Source: Lathyrus oleraceus (Eukaryota > Streptophyta > Magnoliopsida > Fabales > Fabaceae). From it: DNA of 64,000 nt. Each line of letters opens with the position of its first letter. Position 1 is the stretch's first letter. The stretch lies in contig NC_066584.1 in NCBI RefSeq assembly GCF_024323335.1, forward strand, positions 275,567,618 to 275,631,617, read 5' to 3'. Below the pieces are notes generated by a model, which was given only the letters and a program-made list of their open reading frames with translations, did not search any database and was not told the origin of the DNA. Both the position numbers and the translations under genes were made by a program. This document shows positions 20,601 through 33,369 of this stretch, piece by piece.

Positions 20601-20988
20601 TGTTAAAGTTGAGGATGAGGTTGGAACTTCGTTCCAAGCCTTATCTATTGCTGCTGAGAAGAGAGTTGGGGCACCTATGTCCTCATTGAAAGATGCTCAG
20701 AAGATTGTTGAAGAAGGTATTGTTGATCAGTGGGGGCGTATGGTAGAGGTCTCCGACAACAAGGGTAGAACTGGTTTGGGGTTCCAGAAAGGCTCATTAA
20801 CTGTTAGATCTGAAGATATGCAACTTAGCTTTCGTAGCGGAGGGTTCATTCATGGCAATGAACAACACTTAGCTGCTGTGCTAGAGGATGACGAAGAGGA
20901 AGACTACACCAATTTTGGGACGCATGGGAAGGCTTGCAACAATTGGACTGCTGTTGATATTCCTGTTATTTTGCATCGATCTAAGTAA
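17637..20988 (+). pseudogene. Ogre-1 gag-protease (decayed)
   Basis: Parallels the intact 1129-aa gag-pro of Ogre-2. Gag capsid: KFKVPDFEKYKGNSCPLSHL, LLIHYFQDSLTGAALRWY, EAFVKQYKYNMDM. Then a Q/N-rich linker (about 18890-18990), a variant zinc knuckle CAFHQGAPRHDIENC (C-x2-H-x5-H-x4-C), and a protease with NMLVDTGSSLNVLPKSTL (about 20238-20290). It is disabled by a frameshift near 18770, a stop at 19325-19327, a frameshift near 19920 and a stop near 19993. The final codons overlap an intron donor at 20985. Confidence 0.9.
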
Positions 20989-21238
20989 TTTCTTTTATAT
21001 GTTTTAAAATCCTTCTCCTATGCCTAAGGGAGAAGTGAACATTGTTTGGGCATTTTCAAATTGATCATCAATAAAATTAATTCTATTCATCCACATCTAT
21101 GATGTTTGTTTTTACTTTTTGCTTTATTTTGAAAATGGTAATCACAAAAAACATAAATAAATAATATAATTGTCCATCTGCATGATATTTGGTCACAAAT
21201 TCACTTCTCTAAAATCAAAATATCAAATCATTATGCAG
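20985..21238 (+). other. Ogre-1 intron between protease and RT (254 bp)
   Basis: The donor is GTAATT, in which GT spans the last base of an AAG codon and the T of the TAA stop. The acceptor is TTATGCAG. Joining 20984 to 21239 gives ...S-K-L-V-P-N-P in frame with RT and deletes the stop. The equivalent Ogre-2 segment (48113-48382) does exactly the same. An intron at this point is established for Ogre elements; the coordinates here come from the sequence. Confidence 0.85.
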
Positions 21239-24200
21239 GTTGGTTCCTAACCCCATTGAATACAATGATCCTTCTCCTTCTCCAAATTTTGAATTCCCTA
21301 TGTTTGAAGCCGGGGAGGAAAGTGATTTAGAAGTGAGTGATGAATTATCTCGTCTTCTTGAGCAAGATGAAAAGACCATTCAGCCGTTCGAAGAGCAGAT
21401 TGAGCTAATCAACTTGGGTTCCGAAGATGATGTGAAGGAAGTCAAGATTGGGTCTCGCCTGTGTTCAGATGTTAAGAAGGGGTTGATTGATCTTCTTCGA
21501 GAGTATTCATATGTGTTTGCTTGGTCCTATAAGGATATGCTTGGGTTAGATTCTGAGATTGTGGAGCATAGATTGCCGTTGAAGCCAGAATGTCCGCCAG
21601 TCAAGCAAAAGTTGAGAAGAACGCATCCAGATATGGCTGTGAAGATCAAAGAGGAAGTGCATAAGCATATTGATGTCGGTTTCCTTGTAACCGCTGAGTA
21701 TCCGCAGTGGGTGACCAATATCGTGCCTGTGTCGAATAAGGATGGAAAAGTCGGCATGTGTGTTGATTATCGAGATTTGAATAAAGCCAGCCCGAAAGAT
21801 GATTTCCCTCTGCCACACATTGATATGTTGGTAGACAATACTATTAAAATCAAAGTCTTTTCGTTTATGGACGGATTTTCCGAATATAACCAGATCAAGA
21901 TGGCACCCGAAGATATGGATAAGACCATATTCATTACACCTTGGGGAACAATCTGTTATAGAGTGACGCCTTTCGATTTGAAGAATGCTGGTGCAACTTA
22001 CCAAAGAGCAATGACTACTCTCTTTCATGATATGATGCATAAAGAGATCGAAGTTTATGTCGATGACATGATTGCTAAATCGATTGATGAAGAGGAACAT
22101 GTTGAGCATTTGTTGAAGCTATTCCAGCGTTTGAGGAAGTATAAACTCCGCTTGAATCCTAATAAGTGTACTTTTGGTGTTCGTTCTGGTAAGTTGTTGG
22201 GGTTTATTGTCAGCGAGAAGGGTATTGAAGTTGATCCTGCCAAGGTCAAAGCAATACAAGAGATGCATGCGCCCAAAACGGAGAAGCAAGTCAGAGGTTT
22301 TCTCGGTCGCTTGAATTATATTTCCATATTCATTTCCCACATGACTGCCACATGTGCGCCTATATTCAAGCTTCTTTGGAAAGATCAATCTTGTGATTGG
22401 ACCGAAGATTGCCAAAAAGCTTTTGATAGTATCAAGGAATATTTGCTTGAGCCCCTGATTTTGTCTCCACCTATTGAAGGAAGACCGTTGATCATGTATT
22501 TGACCATGCTAGAAGATAGTATGGGTTGTGTTCTTGGTCAGCAAGATGAGACTGGAAAGAAAGAATTTGCAATTTACTACCTCAGTAAGAAGTTCACCGA
22601 CTGTGAGACTCGGTATTCGATGCTTGAGAAGACTTGTTGCGCATTAGTTTGGGCTGCTAAGCGTCTGTGCCAGTATATGTTGAATCATACCACTTGGTTG
22701 ATATCCAAAATGGATCCAATCAAGTATATATTTGAGAAGCCTGCTTTAATTGGGAGAATTGTCCGTTGGCAGATGTTATTATCAGAGTATGATATCTAAT
22801 ATCGATCTCAGAAAGCAATCAAAGGTAGTATCTTGGCTGACCATTTGGCTCACCAACCAATTGAAGACTACCAGTCAGTGCATTATGACTTTCCTGATGA
22901 AGAGATTTTGTACTTGAAAATGAAGGATTGTGATGAACCATTGCTTGAAGAAGGGCCAGAACCTGGTTTCCGTTGGGGCATGGTATTCGATGGAGCTGTT
23001 AATCAATATGGAAATGGCATTAGGGCAGTGATTATTACTCCTTAAGGCACGCATCTACCATTTATAGCTAGATTGACTTTCAAGTGTACAAACAACATGG
23101 CAGAATATGAAGCTTGCATTATAGGGCTTGAAGAGGCCATGAATCTCAGAATCAAGTATTTGGATGTCTTCGGTGATTCGACTTTGGTTGTGAATCAAAT
23201 AAAAGGTGAATGAGAGACAAATCAACCCGGTTTGATACCATATAGAGATTATGCGAGGAGGATTTCAACTTTCTTTACAAAGGTTGAGTTTCATCATATC
23301 CCTCGAGATGAAAACCGGATGGCAGATGCTCTTGCAACACTGGCATCGATGATTTTAGTGAAGTATTGGAATGAAGTTCCCAATTTATCTGTAATACGTC
23401 ATGATAGGCCAGCTCATGTGTTTGCTGTTGAAGAGATCAAAGATGAGAAGCCGTGGTACTTTGATATCAAATGTTTCCTCCAAAGTCAGATTTACCCTCA
23501 TGGGGCATCTTTGAAAGATAAGAAGACTTTGAGAAGATTAGCTGGTAATTTCTACTTGAATGGTGATATACTATACAAGAGAAACTTCAACATGGTTTTG
23601 CTCACATGTGTGGATAGACACGAAGCAAACTTGTTGATGACTGAAGTGCATGAAGGTTTCTTTGGTACTCATTCCAATGGACATGCAATAACAAAGAAGA
23701 TGTTGCGAGCCGGTTACTATTGGCTGACAATGGAATTTGACTATTGCAAATTTGTGAAGAAATGTCATAAGTGTCAAATTTATGCTGATCAGATTCATGT
23801 TCCTCCGACACTGTTGAATGTTATCTCTTCCCCATGGCCCTTCTCCATGTGGGGAATTGATATGATTGGGATGATTGAGCCCAAAGCTTCGAATGGACAT
23901 CGTTTTTGGTGGCAATTGACTACTTCACAAAATGGGTTGAAGCGGCATCGTATGCAAATGTAACCAAGCAAGTTGTTGTGAGGTTTATCAAGAATCAGAT
24001 CATATGTCGTTATGGTGTGCCAAGCAAGATCATTACTGACAATGGATCGAACTTGAATAATAATATGATAGAAGCTCTTTGTAAAGACTTCAAGATTGCA
24101 CATCATAATTTTTCTCCCTACAGACCTAAGATGAATGGGGTTGTTGAAGCTAAAAATAAGAATATTAAGAAGATTATTCAGAAGATGGTTGTCACATACA

Positions 24201-24697
24201 AAGATTGGCATGAGATGCTCCCATTCGCTTTACATGGGTATCGTACATCCGTTCGCATTTCAACAGGGGCAACCCCTTTCTCTCTTGTGTATGGTATGGA
24301 AGCAGTACTCCCCGTAGAGGTTGAGATTCCTTCATTGTGTGTGCTTGTGGAAGCCAAGTTGACTAAGGCTGAATGGTATTATACCAGGTTTGATCAGCTG
24401 AATTTGATAGAAGATAAGAGATTGACTGCCATGTGTCATGGTCAGTTGTATCAGCAAAGAATGAAGAAAGCTTTTTATAAGAAGGCCAGACCTCGTGTGT
24501 TCAGAGAAGGTGACCTTGTGCTTAAGAAGATTTTGACGTTTAAGCCAGATTCTAGAGGAAAATGGACTCCTAATTATGAAGGCCCATATGTTGTTAAGAG
24601 AGCCTTGTCAGACGGTGCTTTGATACTTACAACTATGAATGGTGAAGAGTTCACTCGTCCTGTGAACGCAGGTGCAGTCAAGAAATACTTTGCCTAA
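21239..24697 (+). pseudogene. Ogre-1 RT-RNase H-integrase (decayed)
   Basis: RT: VCVDYRDLNKASPKDDFPLP, FSFMDGFSEYNQIKMAPED, catalytic YVDDMIAKS (about 22055). Then a classical RNase H region, a second archaeal-type RNase H (MVFDGAVNQYGNGI, NNMAEYEA, GDSTLVVNQ), a zinc finger (KKCHKCQIYADQIH) and an integrase core (GIDMIGM, ITDNGSNLN, GVVEAKN). Relative to Ogre-2 it has stops at 22797-22799, 23043-23045 and 23212-23214 and a frameshift near 23905 (HRFWWQL where Ogre-2 has HRFILVAI). Non-functional. Confidence 0.92.
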
Positions 24698-26334
24698 AAA
24701 TAAAAGAACAACTCGCTAGGTTGAAAACTCGAAAGGGCGACTTAGGCAAAAATGAGCGTCTCGGTGGATTGAAAACTCGAAAGGGCGATCCAGGCAAAAA
24801 TTAGAGACATAAAACAGAAAAACATTTCCCAATAAGTTGAGTACCCTACCTTGGGGCAACTTATGCAAAAATTAGGGATTATGGCAAGTAATTGCATTTT
24901 TTCAAGGTTTTGAAGATTTGATTGAGCACAAGGTTTGACATCGATTCATCACCCCAGTAGCGGTCAAGAGAGCAGTGGATATCAAGAGTTGGTAGAAGGA
25001 TTAAGGATCATTTGTATTCAATGTAACCCTTTTCCATGTAAATTACCATTTTCAACTTTGTAAAATCTATGGAGTCTTGTCATTTACAGACTACCATTCT
25101 ATCAAATAAAGTTGAGCTTTTATCCAATTATTTCTACTCTTATTTACTTCATCCAATAGTTTTAAATTTTATTATGATCATTTTGAAAATTAAATTTTTA
25201 ATCAAAATCAGTTTTTCGTAAATATATAAAAGCAAGAATTTTTCAAAGCAATTAAAAGGAAATATCAGCAGCATTTTAATGGATAGCATGTCCTTAAGTG
25301 CAAAACATTAGAGGTTCCCCAAGTAGTTAACCCTTTGGGTATCCCTGGACGTTTGTGTTGATTCAGTTCCTCGACGGAGTGTTTGTTCCCCCAGTAGAGC
25401 TTCGTTCTATTTCCCCAGCTGAGTTAGTTGATTCGGGTACCCTGCGGTGTGTTATTTTCCCCGACGGAGTTTCTTCCTTCCCCAACGGAGTTTGTGTTTC
25501 CTCAGCAGGGTTGATTTTCAACAGATATGGTTAACTTCCCCAGTAGATTGCATTGGTTTACCCGTCGATCGCCATTCAACTTGCTCCCAGTCAGAGTTCC
25601 CTCCTGGTTTCTGAGCAGTTTATTTTCTCTATAGGATTGTCTCCCATTTTTATGGTGTTGACCAAAAATTCCCTACAGATTTGAGGTTTCCTTCCTCAGC
25701 AGATCTCCTTTTTCCCCAGTTAGGGTTGAGCCTTTTTGGATTGTTGATCTCTCTGTTCTCCAACAGTTGTCTCCATATTTTGTGGATTGACCAGGATTAT
25801 ACCGATGATTCAAATTTCTTTGCGACACCTTCGTATCCTTTGTGATCGTCTTTGTCAGCATAATCATCATATATACATATACATACACATTCATATAATT
25901 TCATGGTTTGCATGATTCATTCGAGATTATTACTCTTTGCTATGGCGGTACTCTATCCCCATACAAATCTGGTGTTTATCCTCCTTCAGTTGTAGAGTGT
26001 CAGCCCCTTAAGCAGAAAGATTTAAACCTTTCTCCTTTTCCCCACTGAGTTTGTCTCATCGTGGATGATTATTATTTCAGTTTCCTCCCCAGTTAATTAT
26101 CTGGATGGAATCACTCCCCTTGGGTTATGTCCTCAATGGGTTGGGTCTTGATTGACAGTCTCTTTCTAGTTTTTACCTAGATAGATGCTTCGAGTCTCCT
26201 AAGAGTTTATGGCCCAGTAACTGGTAATATTCTTCTTAGTTTGCAATTTGTTACTTCTTGCCCAATACCCGAAAAAAGTACCCATGTTTTCCCAGCAGTA
26301 GAGTCCCCAGTTGATTTGATTCCCTAGGAAGTAT

Positions 26335-27116
26335 ATCCTTGATATGTTCATCCTAACCGGTGACGAATATCTTTCTCTCCCCTACTTGAGTCTATCCTTG
26401 ATATGTTCATCCTAACCGATGACGAATATTCTCTTCTTGGTATTCTACCCAGTAAAAAGGTATTTATAATCCCTATTGTTGTTTCCCAGAGAGTTAATCC
26501 TTGATAAGTTCATCCTAACCGATGACAAATATTCTTTTCTTGGTCTTCTACCCAGTAACTGGTAGTTGTAAATCCTGCTTTTTGTTCCCTCCGTAGAGTT
26601 GACCCTTGATATGTTCACTTTAACCAATGACGAATTCTCTTTCTTGGTATTCTATCCAGTAACTGATAGATGTAATTCCTATTTTATCTCCCCACAGAGT
26701 CTATCCTTGATATGTTCATCTTAACCGGTGACATATTTTCTCTTTGATCGTATTCTATCCAACATTCGATAGATGTAATTCCTACTTTTTGTTCAGTTGG
26801 TTTACCCTTGATATGTTCATCTTAACCAATGACGGGTATCCTCCTTGACAATCCCAGACAAGTCTATCCTTTATATGTTCATCTTAACCGATGACGGGTT
26901 TTCTTCCCTGTTGAGTTTATCCTTGATATGTTCATCCTAACCGATGACAGATACTCTCACCTTTGGTCTTTTGCCTAGTAACTGGTAGTTGTAAATCCTA
27001 TTTTCTGCAGTTTCCCCGGCAAGGCTATTCTTACCCAGTAATCGGTAATGAATATTCCCTTCTTTTGTTTCTCAGCGAGTCATCCTTGATATATTCATCC
27101 TAACCGATGATGGATG
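26335..27116 (+). repeat. Nine degenerate repeats of a TTGATATGTTCATCCTAACC unit
   Basis: Copies start near 26339, 26399, 26501, 26606, 26707, 26808, 26875, 26927 and 27088, each followed by a GATGACGAATAT-like segment. CATC and GATG can pair around CTAACC, and GATAT with ATATC outside. Spacing is irregular (about 50-160 bp) because the second hairpin module is interspersed. Confidence 0.8.
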
Positions 27117-27162
27117 TCCTCTCTGTTAGATCTTTATTATCTCCTTACCCAGTAACAGGTAG
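26445..27162 (+). repeat. Six copies of the CTACC-N8-GGTAG hairpin (Ogre-1)
   Basis: Stems: TACC/GGTA at 26446-26462 (9-nt loop); CTACC/GGTAG at 26548-26565; CTATC/GATAG at 26652-26669 and 26755-26772; TTACC/GGTAA at 27031-27048; TTACC/GGTAG at 27145-27162. Loops are mostly CAGTAACT. Several copies are followed by a TTGTAAATCC-like tail. The paired changes are the evidence that pairing matters. Confidence 0.8.
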
Positions 27163-27660
27163 TAGATAATAGATTTCTGCTCCTCCTGTGTTGAAGTTTA
27201 TTTCTTCCCCAGTTGAGTTGAGTGCGCATTTCCTTAGTGAAATCGCTTTTCCCTGCATGATTCAAGTATTTCAGTTTTATCCTGACTTACTCGTATCCCC
27301 TGTAGATGTTGTTAGTTCCTCGATTGAGTCTTTCCATTTTATATGGAATTCCTCTAGTCCCCCAATAGTTTTAAGTCGTAGCCTGGCCTACGCATAATTC
27401 CTTTTTCCCTCCATAGAGTCTCTCTCTCCCCAGTGAATTTTCCTTATGGAATGCATTATACTCCTGTGGGCTTTCGGTCTCTCTGACTTCTTTTTCCTTT
27501 GTGGCCATATTTCCCCACAAAGAATTTACTTTTGCATTCATATCATATGCATCATGAGGTCTCTTAGGGACCAAAATTTGTTTCTGTGTTGTTATTTAAG
27601 CCCATTCTACTGAGTCGACATGAAGATTTTAACCTTCGCCTCCTCAGTTAGAATGTCCTT

Positions 27661-27673
27661 AAATAGGGGCAGC
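27661..27673 (+). other. Ogre-1 polypurine tract
   Basis: AAATAGGGGCAGC abuts the 3' LTR. The Ogre-2 counterpart on the minus strand is AAATAGGGGCATC. Confidence 0.75.
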
Positions 27674-30600
27674 TGTAAGACCCCAATTTTGACCCTAAGA
27701 TCCCTCATGCAATTTCATCATAATAATTAGCATTGGGATCATACCTTGGCATCCTCCCTACCCCTCTTTCATTGGGTTTGTTTTGGGAGAGATCACCAAG
27801 CAATATGTGATTGTATCATACTTGTATTTTATCATTTCACTAACCAAAATACCAAAAATATGTCTTTGCATTTGCTTAACTCTTTTGTAGGTAGGGCATG
27901 ATCTCCATTGATCTATCAAGTCCATATCTAGGGTTTGAGACCCTCATGAACAAATAGCACAACCATGGATTGATTCAAGGATGGTCATAAACATCATATA
28001 TGAGTCCCAATGATCTCTACATGTTATATTGATCAAGCATTCTTCAAGAGTTTGAGGGTGATTTGCATTGGAAACCCTAGTTTGATTGGGTATCTTGAGT
28101 AACTTCTCCAAAAAGCTATCTCATCAATTGATCAAATTTATCAAGGGACGCTTCAAAATTCATCATCTTATACATATATGATCTACCATGAGCCTAAAAA
28201 GTCAAGAGAATTGAAGATTAGCAAGTTGGTCGATGGTGGTTGGCCAGATGAATTCATTTGATCAAAACTGGGTCTCCCTAGACCCTATCTCCTACAATTT
28301 TCACCATATGAAAATGATTCCAAGTGAAAACTTAATCTAAATGAAATTCCAAACATTTTTCATGTTGAGACCTAGATCTAGTTTTGCTTGGAAAATCATT
28401 TTCTATGTTAAAACATTATAGGTCATTTTGTTTAAACCCTAATTTGAAAGTCAAATTCCCAAGGCCATAACTTGCTCAATTTTTATGAGATAAAAGATTT
28501 CCCAGTTTCAAAATCAAATTCAAGATGTCTAATTCAACTTTGATGTTTGGGGTGAGAGCTGATTCAACTTTTATGAGCATGTGATATGAGGTTACATTAT
28601 AGATCATTTTACACCTATATCATTGATCAAGTGATTTTTCCAAACTTCAAAAATGTATAACTCTATCATTTCAAATCCAAATGACATGAAATTGGTGACC
28701 ATTTTTAATGTCTTTGAGAGAGCTACAACTTTGATGAAGACACTTTTCTCATTTTAAGCTTACATAAAAAGTTAAGCAAGGTGGAATATTGAGACATATG
28801 GCTTGACACTTAGAAAAAATTTCAATATGTTAAAATTTCCAAACTTCCACCTCAAAATTCTTCAAGTTCCAAGCTCCAAATGGAAAAGTGTTGAACATGA
28901 AAGTTGTTCCTATTGATCTAACCTTTCCAAAAAGACCAAATTCATCCATTTTGAACAAGAAATGAATAGGTTGCGCATGGCTTGAACATGGTATCATCAT
29001 TTGGCAAGATTGAACTTCAAACATCCATGCACAATTGCCTAGCATTCCAACATGACTTCAGCCTTGCTTACACTCAATTATGGATCAGATAGAGTGATTT
29101 CATGGGCCTGCACACGCCCATGCACTCATGCATCACCCATTGCTAATTTTGAAAGTTCATTTCAAGTGTGCAAATATCAACTGAATTGACTATAAATAAG
29201 CTCCATATGCTCAGAATTTCACACACATTCGCGCCAGCTTTGATCCCAAACCTCTAACCCTCACATTCCAAAGGATAATCCTGAGAACTTCACTTGAAAT
29301 TGAGTTTGAATTCTCACTGTTTTGAGATTCAAAACTCCAGGGATCCAAGACCTTTTGAGCATTCAATTCTTCTTCTGCAAGCATTTGGAGTGAGATCAAG
29401 CACGAGCCAAGGTAAGAACAGCTGAATCCAGACCTATATTGAAGGTATTTTCTAAAAATTTTAATCTCTTCAATTCTCTCTAAATATTCCTCAATTCTCT
29501 TGATTCCTTGGTTGTCTAAAGTCCTACCAATGTAGGCAAGAAGATTGAGTTGCTTTGAGGCCAAATCGAAGCAACTTAGTTCATGTACCTCAAATTTCAA
29601 CTTCATGTATCTCTGAATATACTTGGAGTTAGGATAAATTGAGGTCAGATTCGTGCTCAATGCCATTTTTACTTTGAAATCATGTCCTTCTTTTTAATTT
29701 TGGTGATGGTTAAGACTGAACCAGTCCGACGAGGCTCGTCTGAGAAGGAGACTGGAGTTGTAGCTCCGGTGGTGAGTTGGCGTGTTCAGAGCCACATGAT
29801 CCTTTTGAAATGAAATAATCTCGTGCGTTGGTTTGAATTACCTTTTCTGTGGCGCGTTGACTCAGGCGTATCGTGGATTGCGCGCTTGTGACCACTTGAT
29901 CTGCCACCTCAATTAATGAGGGAGATCAAGTGGTCCACGTTTTTTCTGATAATTCAATTTTCATTTTAATCCTTTTATTTTCATTAATTCATATTAATTT
30001 TAATATTGATCCAAAAAATATGAGAGTTTCTAAACAAAATTCAAATAATTTCCTCTTTCATATTCTGAATTAAAATTATTTTTTGGATCATTATTAATAA
30101 TTTTCATGATTTAATTGATTTTTCATTTGTTTTTAATTGTTTAAAAATACTTTTGAATGTCCAAAAATTATGATTTTTTTTCTCCAAGGTCCTTTGACCT
30201 TGTTTGGCCTATGATAAATCTCATGGCCATTTCTTTAGTGTTTTGATGAGGTTTTAGGAATTGGACAAACCATATTTAATTTAAATGCCTTATTTTAGTA
30301 TTTTTAATTTAATTAAATGCTAAATAATTTTGTTGACCAATTGTGATGACTTGTTGGTGTTTTACTATTGTTGTTGGGCCTTGGTCAAGGTTGATTTGAC
30401 TTTGTCAAATTAATATCATTGAATATAAGGGATTGATGGAATATACATTCCATCTCCCAAAATGAATGGATGATATTAATTTGGTAAAAGTCCTCCTTTG
30501 ACCAATTTGTGTTTTGATCCATTTCCCTCCCACTTCATCTTATTCTCCTTCTTCATTCATTCATTCCATTTGGCCTATGATATCTCGAAATCCTAAGGCT

Positions 30601-32380
30601 AGTTGATTGAAAAATTAACATGAGTATGGATGAGATTAGGCCACACCTTTTGCATATTTCTTTTGTGTGTGGTATGTTTCATGAGCATAGTCTATTATAC
30701 TATGTCTCTAACATGCATTAACACCAAAATTCTATTGTCCAACCTCAAGTAGTTGTGACTTCTACATAAGTCCAATTACGATTGCTTAACATAGCGCTAA
30801 ATTTGTGACACAAAAGGCATAAGCATTCTAGTTAGTGAGATTGTAAGTCTCCCCTCTTTCATGGTATTATGTGGAAACTGGCCTTTTTTCCTTCCTTTGG
30901 AAGATGTCTTGGTTCAAGGATTCATGCTTGTGATAAGTGGGTTGAGTGTTCTCCAAAGAATGTCTTAAAATGAAAAGAAAAAGCAAAACAATACTAACTT
31001 CTAACCTATTAACTACTAACATTTAAATTCAAGCCATTTACCTTAATGCAATTTACTTTTAGCATTTTATTTCATTTGCCATTGTTCATATCATCCTAAT
31101 TGTTTATGTTAATGCAATTTTCACTTTGTCTATTTGGACCATATTGTGTGATATATTTTGTTTGTGTATACTTTGTTTGTTTGTGTGGTCTTTGACCATT
31201 AATGTACATAATAACAACAAAAACCCTAAAAAACTTTTGTGTGGACTGTGGGCTTGATCTTGGACAAATGGACTTAGAACTTAGGCAACATTCCTATGCT
31301 AAAGGACTTGGCCAATGCCAACTTATTGAGAAACCAAGTGCTTGCAATTTGAAACTTCATCTGATACATCATTCAGGATCTCTCTAAGTTCATCTGCAAC
31401 ATGATCATTGTGAAGCTGTTATTTTGAACCTGTGACTTGTGAAATTCATCTGTTACATGGGCTACTTTGAGGAAGATCATGGAATGGATAATCTTGGATG
31501 TGGCCATCTTTATTTGATGCCTTGCTCTTCAAGATAATATAATTGTGCATTTGTGTGTTGCTTGATTCTAAAAGTCCAAGGGAATTCTGGGTTTCTATTG
31601 ACATTTTTGTCTATTGGATTGCTACTCATTTGGTCAGATCTTTTCAACTCTAAACTTTTAATTTTGTACATAGGATAGTCTCTTCATCTTCTCCCCATTT
31701 ATTTAATTTCAAAATCTCTCCCTCCCTTTTCAAAATATTCTTTGATTGAACCTATTTTGTTCTAAACTTTGACCACTTTTTGCAAAAAGATAGAAACTCT
31801 GGCCTTATGCCATTGCATTTTCAAACTTCTTTTCTAAAACAAACTTGTAAATAAACTTAACTATACTTGACTTAAACTTTCAAAAAGCCAAAAAGAACTA
31901 ACTCATTCAAACCATTTTTATGCCTTTGTGCCTTTCAAACTTAATTTTGTTAACAGCAATGCATCCACTTTGAAATTTGTATCACGAACTACGAGGTTTT
32001 GATCCCTCATTTTTATGTTGGTACGTAGGCACAAGAACGAAGGTCTTGTCAAACACAAAAATATAATTAATGAATTCTTTTCTCATCCCCCCATTCTATT
32101 TATTTGTAAACATTACTTTATACCAAGTACATATGCACACAAAAAGGGCTCCCTAGGAGTACCTAGGACACTTTGGGTGTTAACATCTTCCCTCTGTGTA
32201 ACCAACCCCCTTACCTGTAATCTCTGACTTTTTATTAGTTTTGATTTAAAAACTTCTTACTTTTGGATTTTGTTCGTACTTTTTCCCTTTTCCCTTGGAA
32301 ACAATAAAAACGTGGTGGCGACTCTTGTTATTTGATCTCTAGCTTATCCATAGCTTGATGATCATGAATTTACCACTACA
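27674..32380 (+). repeat. Ogre-1 3' LTR
   Basis: 4707 bp, the longer and more complete copy. TATA box at 29191-29200, AATAAAA at about 32303, primer-site-like TGGCGACTC at 32316-32324. Short open frames (29211-29666, 29710-29907, 31202-31387, 32015-32227) have homologues in the 5' LTR that simply reflect LTR identity. Confidence 0.93.
29191..29200 (+). promoter_or_regulatory. TATA box of Ogre-1 3' LTR
   Basis: TATAAATAAG, equivalent to 2211-2220. Could drive transcription out of the element toward the right flank. Confidence 0.5.
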
Positions 32381-32385
32381 GACTA
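32381..32385. repeat. Target-site duplication of Ogre-1, right
   Basis: GACTA, matching 859-863. Confidence 0.85.
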
Positions 32386-33345
32386 CAAACTAAACTTAGT
32401 CCCTCAAGGAAAAACTCAAAGATCAACTTTTGATGACTTCTTAAGGCTACAGACTAAACTTAGTCCCTTAAGGAATTTAACCAAAGTTAAAATACAAAGA
32501 TTGTGCGTTTACAATAATGGTTATAAACAAGAAGATACACAAAATGAATTTTAGAGTTTACATTTAAGAAAATATACAAATAAATAGATCTAAGTGTAGT
32601 AGTGTTTTGATTGTTGTTTCTCTCGTCTGTTGTTCCTCTTTTAACTCACTTCGTTGTTAGTTTTATTCCCACGCGTCTTTCTTCATAATTCCTTGTGCTC
32701 TTTAAATAGATGATGAATAGTACCATTAGAGGATGGAATTAGAAAATTCTTCAATTTCACAACTCTAATAAAGGGACGAGGTAGAGTCATAAATTGTGGA
32801 GATCCGCTGGTAGTACATTCCTTAATAATTTCAACATATTTGTCCTTTTAAGGAAACATTTGATTTTGTCGCTTGGATGTTCTATTTCCAAGAATATTCC
32901 TTTAACATTATTCTCTCAATCATTGGCTTCGTATTTGAGATGATTTGAAGCTTGATAAGAGTCCAGAGCCTAGAAGATTAGACTTAAGAGTCTAGTGAGA
33001 ATGAGGCTTGAGTTATCAAAGTAATTATGGATTGTTTTTTCTAGAAGCGTTGACATGGTTATCCAGATGGTCGACTATCAATTAAACACTTCTTCATATT
33101 TCAACCTTGTTTTAGAATCTGTTAAAGTCCATAGTCCAAAGTCTTTTGTCCATAGTCCATAGTTTCTTGTCCATAGTCTAGAGCCTCTTGCTTAGAGTCC
33201 AGAGTATGCTTTGTCTAGAGTCTAGAGTATGCTTTGTCTAGAGTCCATAATCTGTTTTCCTTATCTTTACGATTATGTACACTTAATAAAACTATTAGAG
33301 TACACAATTATTCTTTATACTTTGTTATCATCAAAACTTAAGGAT
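32386..33345 (-). mobile_element. Copia 5' LTR, outer part
   Basis: Continuation of the copia LTR interrupted at 863; the two parts together give about 1.2 kb. It starts with subrepeats containing ACTAAACTTAGTCCCT (32390 and 32453). Its outer end lies near 33345, where the minus strand reads CTTAAGTTTTGATGATAACA, a motif I associate with the 5' ends of some plant copia LTRs. Beyond it LINE sequence begins. The exact terminus and TSD are unclear. Confidence 0.55.
33128..33255. repeat. Short tandem repeats of an AGTCCATAGTC-type unit
   Basis: Two sub-arrays: GTCCATAGTCCAAAG-like units (33128-33180) and a 23-bp TAGAGTCTAGAGTATGCTTTG unit about twice (33194-33240). They lie in the U3 side of the minus-strand copia LTR. 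Confidence 0.7.
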
Positions 33346-33369
33346 TGTAGATATAAAACCAAACTTGTT

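Larger units (their letters stand above)
24698..27660 (+). other. Ogre-1 3' untranslated region with structured repeats
   Basis: No gene. It begins with two copies of a GAAAACTCGAAAGGGCGA-type block (about 24725 and 24770) that also appears in reverse near 44560-44600 in Ogre-2. It then contains many CCCCAGTNGAGTT-like phrases (25300-25750). From about 26330 two small hairpin modules alternate (listed separately). Frames here carry no recognisable protein. Confidence 0.8.
864..32380 (+). mobile_element. Ogre-1: Ty3/gypsy Ogre (Tat lineage) retrotransposon, decayed, carrying a nested Athila
   Basis: The element is bounded by direct repeats at 864-5397 and 27674-32380, both starting TGTAAGACCCC and ending CACTACA, with TSD GACTA. 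Without the nested Athila (5548-16345) it is about 20.7 kb, typical of Ogre. The order is LTR, ORF1, gag-pro, intron, RT-RH-INT, long 3' UTR, purine tract, LTR, all on the plus strand. ORF1, gag-pro and pol all contain stops or frameshifts, so it cannot encode its own proteins. A 300-bp LTR sample (1921-2220 against about 28900-29200) shows about 9 substitutions, so this insertion is clearly older than the other two large elements. The primer-binding site and the first part of ORF1 are missing. Confidence 0.93.
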
